Source: an uncultured beta proteobacterium
Lineage (GTDB): Bacteria; Pseudomonadota; Gammaproteobacteria; Burkholderiales; Burkholderiaceae_C
Assembly: GCA_903876715.1 (NCBI GenBank)
Contig: CAIRBF010000226.1
Location: 1-64,000 of the forward strand
Length of the DNA: 64,000 bases
Direction: 5' to 3'
Shown here: piece by piece, positions 58,920-64,000 of the stretch
How positions within the stretch are numbered: position 1 is the stretch's first letter
Layout of the letters: every line of letters begins with the position of its first letter
Program-made: the position numbers and the translations under genes
Notes under the pieces: generated by a model
The model's input: only the letters and a program-made list of their open reading frames with translations
What the model was told of the DNA's origin: nothing
Database searches by the model: none

Positions 58920-59645
58920 ATGACCGCCCCGCCCACCACCGCCGCGCCCGGGCACACGCCCGATGCCGGCGCCCGCGGTGCGCTGGCCGACCAGGTCTAC
59001 GCCGAGCTCAAGGCGCGGATGCACGACTTCCGCCTCGTGCCCGGGGACCGTTTCTCCGAGCCCGAGGTCGGGCGCCAGCTCGGCGTGAGCCGCACGCCGG
59101 TGCGCGAGGCCCTGCTGCGTCTGCGCAACGAGGGGCTGCTGGAGGTGGAGTCCAAGACCGGCTGGTTCGTACGGCCGATCGATTTCGCGCGCCTGGACCA
59201 GCTCTACGACCTGCGCGTGATCCTGGAGCGTGCCAGCATCGAGCGCATCGTCGCGATGCCGGCCCTGCCGGCCGGGCTGGAGGCGCTGAAGACGATCTGG
59301 CTGGTGCCGGCGGCCGAGCGCCTGGTCGACGGCCGCGCTGTCGGCCAGCTCGACGAGGCCTTCCACGCCACCCTGGTGCGCGCCACCGGCAACGACGAGG
59401 CGGCACGCGTGCACCACGACGTGACCGAGCGCATCCGTATCGTGCGCCGGCTCGACTTCACCCGCGCCGACCGCATCGAGGCCACCTACACCGAACACGG
59501 CAAGATCCTGCGCCAGATCATCCAGCGCAAGGCCGAGTCGGCCCAGAGCCTGCTGCAGGCCCATATCGAGCAGAGCAAGGCCGAGGTGCGCAAGATCACG
59601 CTGGCCACGCTGCACGAGGCGCGGCAGCGGGCTCAGTCCGCGTAG
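58920..59645 (+). CDS. GntR-family (FCD) transcriptional regulator
   Basis: The 241-aa product has an N-terminal winged helix (about 20-85) with 'EPEVGRQLGVSRTPVREALL' as helix-turn-helix, and a C-terminal FCD ligand domain. Likely metal or ligand residues are Asp145 and His149 (DEAFH), His193 (YTEHGKI) and His215 (LQAHIEQ). The track starts it at 58,812; ATG 58,920 gives the normal length. It is last in the nitrogen cluster and probably senses a pathway compound. The TGGTATACCA site at the atzF promoter is a candidate operator. Its 3' end overlaps the convergent aldolase gene by 13 bp. Confidence 0.9.
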   Translation: MTAPPTTAAPGHTPDAGARGALADQVYAELKARMHDFRLVPGDRFSEPEVGRQLGVSRTPVREALLRLRNEGLLEVESKTGWFVRPIDFARLDQLYDLRVILERASIERIVAMPALPAGLEALKTIWLVPAAERLVDGRAVGQLDEAFHATLVRATGNDEAARVHHDVTERIRIVRRLDFTRADRIEATYTEHGKILRQIIQRKAESAQSLLQAHIEQSKAEVRKITLATLHEARQRAQSA

Positions 59646-60376
59646 CCCGGGTCCGTCAGTTCCAGCCCGCGCAGCAGGGCGGGCCACTCATCCTCGCCCT
59701 CGGGGGCGTCGGCGGGGCCAGACCATTGACGCTGTGTCAGTGCCACCACCTCGGGCGGCACGAGGCGCGGCGCGCCGCCGGTGGCGGCCATGGCAGCGAG
59801 CTGCACCTGGGCCGCGCGCTCGAGCAGGTGCATGAGCACGAAGGCCTCGGCCACGGTACGGCCCACGAGCAGCGGGCCGTGGTTCTCGAGCAGTACGCCG
59901 TCCAGCCGGCCCAGCGCAGCGACGAGCCGCTGCTGCTCGTCGGGCGCGAAGGCCAGGCCCTCGTAGGCGTGGCGCCCCAGGCGCCCGGACAGGCGCAGGG
60001 CCGGCTGCGAGCAGGGCAGCAGCCCCTGGGGCAGCGCGGCCAGGGCCTGGCCCCACAGCGTGTGCAGGTGCAGCACGCACACCGCGTCCGGCCTCGCGGC
60101 GTGGATGCAGCCGTGGATGGCGAAGCCGCTGGGGTTGACGCGCGCCCCCGATCCATCCACCACCCGGCCCTGCACGTCGACCTTGACCAGGCTCGAGGCC
60201 GTGATCTCGTCGAAGCGCTGCCCGAAGCGGTTGATGAGGTAGGTGCCGGGCTCGCCCGGCACGGCGGCGGAGATGTGCGTCCAGACGATGTCGTCCCAGC
60301 CGCGCCGGGCGGCCAGGCGGTAGGCGGCCGCCAGATCGCGGCGCATCAGGCGCTCGGCCTCGGGGATCTTGTGCAT
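59633..60376 (-). CDS. Class II aldolase/adducin-family protein
   Basis: The 247-aa product has the fold-typical zinc ligands in 'VLHLHTLWG' and a later 'LLENHGPLLVG', with 'VNPSGFAIHGCIHAARPDAV' between. Relatives include fuculose- and ribulose-phosphate aldolases and decarboxylases; the substrate cannot be told, and bacterial members with adducin-like sequence are often unassigned. The track start at 60,403 is TTG; ATG 60,376 (MHKIPEAE) is preferred. It is convergent with gntR and probably not part of the nitrogen cluster. Confidence 0.88.
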   Translation of the reverse strand: MHKIPEAERLMRRDLAAAYRLAARRGWDDIVWTHISAAVPGEPGTYLINRFGQRFDEITASSLVKVDVQGRVVDGSGARVNPSGFAIHGCIHAARPDAVCVLHLHTLWGQALAALPQGLLPCSQPALRLSGRLGRHAYEGLAFAPDEQQRLVAALGRLDGVLLENHGPLLVGRTVAEAFVLMHLLERAAQVQLAAMAATGGAPRLVPPEVVALTQRQWSGPADAPEGEDEWPALLRGLELTDPGYAD

Positions 60377-60574
60377 GCGCGGGATTTTCGGGGCTGGCCG
60401 CAACCAAGCCAGGGGCTGACCGCACGCGCGCCCGGTTCAGGCCCCGCGGCCGGGCCCGCGCGGCGGCGCAGCGCCAGAGCCATCCCTGCGAATGCCGCAC
60501 GACGCACGCAGCGCGCCCGCCTGCGTTACAACACGGGCCCTTTCCAAACCGACCCCGTGTCCCCGGAGCCCCGC

Positions 60575-61576
60575 ATGCAATACCGCCGCCTCGGCCGCAG
60601 CCCGCTCGAAGTCTCTGCCCTGTGCCTGGGCACGATGATGTTCGGCGACCAGACCAGCGCCGACGAGGCGGCCGAGATCCTGGCGCACGCGCGCGACCAC
60701 GGTGTCAACTTCATCGACACCGCGGACATCTACTCACTCGGCCGCAGCGAGTCCATACTCGGCGAGTTGCTGCGCGGCGGCGCGCGCGAGCACTGGGTGC
60801 TGGCCAGCAAGCTGGGGAACCCCATGGGCCCGGGGCCGAACCGCTCGCGCTACTCGCGGCGCTGGGTCGAGAGCGCGTGCGACGCCAGCCTGCGGCGGCT
60901 CGGCACCGACCACCTGGACCTGTACTACCTGCACCGCGACTACACCGGCATGGACCTGGAGGAGCCGCTGCGCGCCATCGAGGCCCTGCTGCGCGCCGGG
61001 AAGATCCGCGCCTGGGGGCTGTCGAACTTCCGCGGCTGGCGCATCTCCGAAGTGGTGCACACGGCGCGCTCTATCAACATGCCCGCGCCGGTGGCCTGCC
61101 AGCCCTACTACAACCTGCTGAACCGCCAGCCCGAGGTCGAGGTGCTGCCGGTCTGCGCCCACCACGGCCTGGGCATCGTGCCCTACAGCCCCATCGCTCG
61201 CGGCGTACTCACCGGCAAGTACGCGCCCGGCGCCCAGGCGACCGAGGGCACGCGCGCCGGGCGCGGCGACAAGCGCATGCTCGAGACCGAGTTCCGCGCC
61301 GAATCCCTGGCCGTGGCACAACGCCTGCGCGAGCACTGTGCCGCGCGCGGCGTGGCCCTGTCGCACTTTGCCGCGGCCTGGGTGCTGGCGCACCGCAACA
61401 TCAGCGCTGTCATCGCCGGCCCGCGCACGCTGGCGCAGTGGCAGGACTACTACGGTGCGCTGGACTGCGCCATCGGGCCCGACGACGAAGCCCTGGTCGA
61501 CAGCCTGGTCAGCCCCGGTCATCCGTCTACGCCGGGCTACAACGATCCGGCCTACCCGTGGGAGCCGCGGCGCTGA
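60575..61576 (+). CDS. Aldo/keto reductase
   Basis: The 333-aa product has the complete AKR tetrad: Asp48 and Tyr53 (FIDTADIYSLG), Lys79 (LASKLG) and His120 (YYLHRDY). The C-terminal 'IAGPRTLAQWQDY' matches the NADPH-phosphate binding region. It is a soluble NADPH-dependent carbonyl reductase of unknown substrate. The track extends it upstream from 58,745 through false sequence; ATG 60,575 after GGAG is the start. About 60 bp separate it from the photolyase gene. Confidence 0.92.
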   Translation: MQYRRLGRSPLEVSALCLGTMMFGDQTSADEAAEILAHARDHGVNFIDTADIYSLGRSESILGELLRGGAREHWVLASKLGNPMGPGPNRSRYSRRWVESACDASLRRLGTDHLDLYYLHRDYTGMDLEEPLRAIEALLRAGKIRAWGLSNFRGWRISEVVHTARSINMPAPVACQPYYNLLNRQPEVEVLPVCAHHGLGIVPYSPIARGVLTGKYAPGAQATEGTRAGRGDKRMLETEFRAESLAVAQRLREHCAARGVALSHFAAAWVLAHRNISAVIAGPRTLAQWQDYYGALDCAIGPDDEALVDSLVSPGHPSTPGYNDPAYPWEPRR

Positions 61577-61637
61577 GACGACCGGCACGCCAGGCCCGGC
61601 CCCCGCACGCCCAGTTGCCCGTCACCACCGGTCTGGC

Positions 61638-63155
61638 ATGACCCCAGGCACCACCCTCGTCTGGCTCAAGCGCGACCTGCGGCTGGCCGATCACGCACCG
61701 CTGCACGAGGCGCAGCGCCATGGGCGCGCGCTCGTGCTGTTCATCATCGAACCCGAATGGCTGGCCAGCCCCGAGTGCGACCCGATGCACGTGGGCTTTG
61801 TGCTCGAGAGCGTGGCCGAACTGCGCGCCCGCGGCCTGCCGGTGCTGGTGCGCGAGGGGCCGGCCGTGAACGTGCTCGAGACCCTGCGCCAGGCGCATGG
61901 CGTGACCCGCCTGCTCAGTCACGAGGAGACGGGCCCGGGATGGAGCTACGCGCGCGACCGCGCAGTGACCGCCTGGTGCCGCCAGCACGGCGTCGCCTGG
62001 ACCGAGACGCCCCAGACCGGCGTTGTGCGGCGTCTGCGCTCGCGCCTGGGCTGGGCCGGGCGCTGGCAGGCGCGCATGGACGCGCCGGCCCTCCCAGTGG
62101 TCGACCCGGCCTCCTGGTCTACGCCCCCCGGCCTGTTGCTGGCCGACCTGCCCACGCCCTCCGCCCTGGGCCTGCCACCGCACGGCCGCACGCTGCAGCC
62201 CGCCGGCGAGGCGGCTGCGCAGCGAACGCTCCACGACTTCCTGGCCGGCCGCGGGCGCGACTACCGGCGCGCCTTGTCCAGCCCGCTGAGCGCGGCCGAG
62301 GGCTGCAGCCGGCTCAGCCCGCACCTGGCCTTCGGCACGCTGTCCCTGCGCACTGTGCACCAGGCCACCGAGGCCCGCATCGCCGCGCTGGCGGCCGACG
62401 CGCAGGCCGAGGAGCGCAGCTTCGCGCACGCGCTGCGTGGTTTTGCCGGCCGCCTGCGCTGGCACTGCCATTTCATGCAGAAGCTCGAGGACGAGCCGGC
62501 GATCGAGTTCCGCAACTTCGCCCGCAGCGCCGACGGCCTGCGGCCGGGAGACGACGGCGTGCCGATGAGCGCACTCGACCAGGAGCGCCTGGCGGCCTGG
62601 CAGGAGGGCCGCACCGGCCACCCGATGGTCGACGCCTGCATGCGCAGCCTGCGCGCCACCGGCTGGCTGAACTTCCGCATGCGCGCGATGCTGGTGAGCT
62701 TTGCCGCCTACCACCTGTGGCTGCACTGGCGCGAGCCCGGGCTCTTCCTCGCGCGCCAGTTCCTCGATTTCGAGGCCGGCATCCACTGGAGCCAGATGCA
62801 GATGCAGTCGGGCACCACCGGCATCAACACGCTGCGCATGTACTCGCCCACCAAGCAGATGCGCGACCACGACCCCGACGGCGTCTTCGTGCGCCGCTGG
62901 GTGCCCGAGTGGGACAGCGACGCCTACCCCGCGCCCATCGTCGACGAACGCGCGGCGCTGACCGCCGCGCGCGAGCGCCTGTGGGCCTTGCGCGACACGC
63001 GCGACGCGCGCGCCGAGGCCGACACGATCCAGCAGCGCCACGGCTCGCGCCGCAGCGGCCTGCCGCCTTCGGGGCCGGCCGCCCGGCGCGGGCGGCGCCC
63101 CGCTGCGCCCGCGAAAATGCCCGAGGCGCCCTTCCAGGGCACGCTGTTCGACTGA
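61638..63155 (+). CDS. Photolyase/cryptochrome-family flavoprotein
   Basis: The 505-aa product has an N-terminal Rossmann photolyase domain ('LVWLKRDLRLADHAPLHEA') and a C-terminal FAD-binding domain with 'GRTGHPMVDACMRSLRATGW', 'LNFRMRAMLVSFAAYHLWLH' and 'INTLRMYSPTKQMRDHDPDG'. Typical members repair pyrimidine dimers with light or act as light sensors. By eye, the segment matching E. coli 'GGWQW' reads 'SQMQM', so tryptophans normally conserved there are replaced, placing it in a variant branch. The C-terminus is a basic Arg/Pro-rich tail. Track start 61,338 is too far upstream; ATG 61,638 starts at MTPGTTLVWL. Confidence 0.9.
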   Translation: MTPGTTLVWLKRDLRLADHAPLHEAQRHGRALVLFIIEPEWLASPECDPMHVGFVLESVAELRARGLPVLVREGPAVNVLETLRQAHGVTRLLSHEETGPGWSYARDRAVTAWCRQHGVAWTETPQTGVVRRLRSRLGWAGRWQARMDAPALPVVDPASWSTPPGLLLADLPTPSALGLPPHGRTLQPAGEAAAQRTLHDFLAGRGRDYRRALSSPLSAAEGCSRLSPHLAFGTLSLRTVHQATEARIAALAADAQAEERSFAHALRGFAGRLRWHCHFMQKLEDEPAIEFRNFARSADGLRPGDDGVPMSALDQERLAAWQEGRTGHPMVDACMRSLRATGWLNFRMRAMLVSFAAYHLWLHWREPGLFLARQFLDFEAGIHWSQMQMQSGTTGINTLRMYSPTKQMRDHDPDGVFVRRWVPEWDSDAYPAPIVDERAALTAARERLWALRDTRDARAEADTIQQRHGSRRSGLPPSGPAARRGRRPAAPAKMPEAPFQGTLFD

Positions 63156-63237
63156 GCGGACGCGCCCCGATAATCCCAGGCGCGCCTGCGACCTGCCCTC
63201 CACCCCCGCGCTGGCGTCCACCAGGAGCCCCCCACCC

Positions 63238-63621
63238 ATGTTTTCCCACGTGATGATCGGCACCAACGACCTCCCCCGGGCCCAGGCCTTCTATGACTCG
63301 GTGCTGGGCACGCTAGGGGTTCCCGCGGGCCGGGTCGACCGCCACCGGGTGTTCTGGCGCACGTCCACGGGCATGTTCTCGGTGTCGCTGCCGATCAACG
63401 GCGAGCAGGCCACCGCCGGCAACGGCAGCACGCTCGGCTTCGCCTGCACCTCGGCCGAGCAGGTGCAGGCCTGGCACGCCGCCGGTCTGGCGCATGGCGG
63501 CAGCACCTGCGAAGACCCTCCCGGGGTGCGCGAGGGCGCCGCAGGCCGGCTCTACCTGGCCTACCTGCGCGACCCCGACGGCAACAAGATCTGCGGCCTG
63601 TACCGGATGCCCCGGGAGTGA
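63238..63621 (+). CDS. VOC-family (glyoxalase/dioxygenase-like) protein
   Basis: The 127-aa product has a single VOC domain: 'HVMIGTNDLPRAQAFYDSVL' at the N-terminus and 'LYLAYLRDPDGNKICGLYR' at the C-terminus. Members bind metals or small ligands and include glyoxalases and antibiotic-binding proteins; no specific role can be given. An AGGAG ribosome site lies about 12 bp upstream. It sits among photolyase-type genes without obvious connection. Confidence 0.9.
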   Translation: MFSHVMIGTNDLPRAQAFYDSVLGTLGVPAGRVDRHRVFWRTSTGMFSVSLPINGEQATAGNGSTLGFACTSAEQVQAWHAAGLAHGGSTCEDPPGVREGAAGRLYLAYLRDPDGNKICGLYRMPRE

Positions 63622-63638
63622 GGGGCCGCGGGCCCCTC
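63620..63638. terminator. Hairpin overlapping the VOC gene stop
   Basis: gaggggcc and ggcccctc pair perfectly around a GCG loop, overlapping the TGA of the VOC gene. No T-run follows, so it may be only a weak terminator or mRNA end protector. Confidence 0.45.
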
Positions 63639-63700
63639 GCAGCCTCTGAGAGCCTGCCGCGGCTGCCGCCCACCGCCACTCCCGCAAGAGCCCTGCGACC

Positions 63701-63874
63701 ATGAGCACCGGCCACCGCGGCAACAAGTCCTATCTGCCCAGCAAGCCCTGCGCCGCGTGCGGCCGGCCGATGAGCTGGCGCAAGGCCTGGGCGCGCACCT
63801 GGGAGACGGTGAAGTACTGCTCCGACGCCTGCCGCAAGCGCCGCGCCGGCGCGCCGGCCGGGGGCCGGCCATGA
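63701..63874 (+). CDS. DUF2256 small zinc-ribbon-like protein
   Basis: This 57-aa protein is too short for the ORF track. It reads 'PSKPCAACGRPMSWRKAWAR', then 'WETVKYCSDACRKRR', with the CxxC...CxxxC pattern of DUF2256, likely binding zinc. DUF2256 genes are often found next to photolyase-related genes, as here. The stop overlaps the next ATG (ATGA), suggesting coupled translation. Confidence 0.9.
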   Translation: MSTGHRGNKSYLPSKPCAACGRPMSWRKAWARTWETVKYCSDACRKRRAGAPAGGRP

Positions 63875-64000
63875 CGGCGGCCGCGGGCACGGTGCGTCAT
63901 CTCGTCGTCGTCCTCGGCGACCAGCTCAACCGCGACGCGAGCGCCTGGGACGGCTTCGACCCCGAGCAGGACCTGGCCTGGATGTGCGAGGCGCGCGGCG
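63871..64000 (+). CDS. Deoxyribodipyrimidine photolyase-related protein (DPRP), 5' part only
   Basis: Only the first 43 residues are in the window. 'TVRHLVVVLGDQLNRDASAW' and 'GFDPEQDLAWMCEA' match the N-terminus of the DPRP family, which includes iron-sulfur bacterial photolyases/cryptochromes of the PhrB type. It overlaps the DUF2256 gene by 4 bp. The FAD and Fe-S parts lie beyond the right edge, so activity cannot be judged. Confidence 0.82.
   Translation, partial: MTAAAGTVRHLVVVLGDQLNRDASAWDGFDPEQDLAWMCEARG

Noticed and set aside
58745-61576. 943-aa ORF as a single aldo/keto reductase fusion
   Set aside because: The upstream part runs out of frame through gntR and opposite the aldolase gene; the aldo/keto reductase starts at ATG 60,575.

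Overview
The window comes from a very GC-rich bacterium. Gene content and style (BMP-type ABC transporter, AtzE/G/H/F amidase cluster, FCD-type GntR regulator, 7TMR-DISM kinase, DUF2256 beside a photolyase-related gene) suggest a betaproteobacterium of the order Burkholderiales. That placement is inference; no rRNA or tRNA gene is visible.

Region 1 (1-41,576, minus strand) is one enormous partial gene. A frame starting at ATG 41,576 stays open for 13,858 codons and leaves the window at the left edge. It is absent from the ORF track, apparently because it has no stop in the window; the long plus-strand 'ORFs' there (one of 3,515 codons) are its antisense shadows. The product begins with a LEPR-XLL-type motif and consists of repeated beta-structure modules: an alternating array of about 355-aa units, a dispersed 'YxYxG...Y...W' module, Ala/Gly-rich repeats, parallel-beta-helix-like repeats, units with acidic Ca-type loops, RTX repeats and finally 221-aa tandem repeats. 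It is most likely a secreted giant adhesin or surface filament.

Region 2 (41,577-44,745, plus strand) is a divergently transcribed two-component system: a 7TMR-DISM histidine kinase and an OmpR-type response regulator. It is a candidate controller of the giant gene. Next come a YbaK-type Cys-tRNA(Pro) deacylase (minus) and a sulfatase (plus).

Region 3 (about 46,900-59,645, plus strand) is a nitrogen-scavenging cluster for urea-derived compounds. A compact control region carries an NtrC-like palindrome, a near-consensus sigma-54 -24/-12 element and a TGGTATACCA palindrome. The genes are atzF, atzG, atzE and atzH, then a BMP-type ABC transporter (binding protein, two permeases, later a fused double ATPase), a formamidase (amiF), a biuret hydrolase (biuH), a second BiuH-like cysteine hydrolase (candidate triuret hydrolase) and a GntR/FCD regulator. 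No cyanuric acid hydrolase gene is present. The set fits import of triuret or biuret and conversion by carboxybiuret or biuret to allophanate, then ammonia and CO2.

Region 4 (59,633-64,000) holds a class II aldolase-family gene (minus), an aldo/keto reductase, a photolyase/cryptochrome-family gene, a VOC protein, a 57-aa DUF2256 protein and the start of a photolyase-related (DPRP) gene. The last two overlap and, with the photolyase, suggest a light-dependent DNA repair locus. Several palindromic intergenic elements lie between genes in regions 3 and 4.
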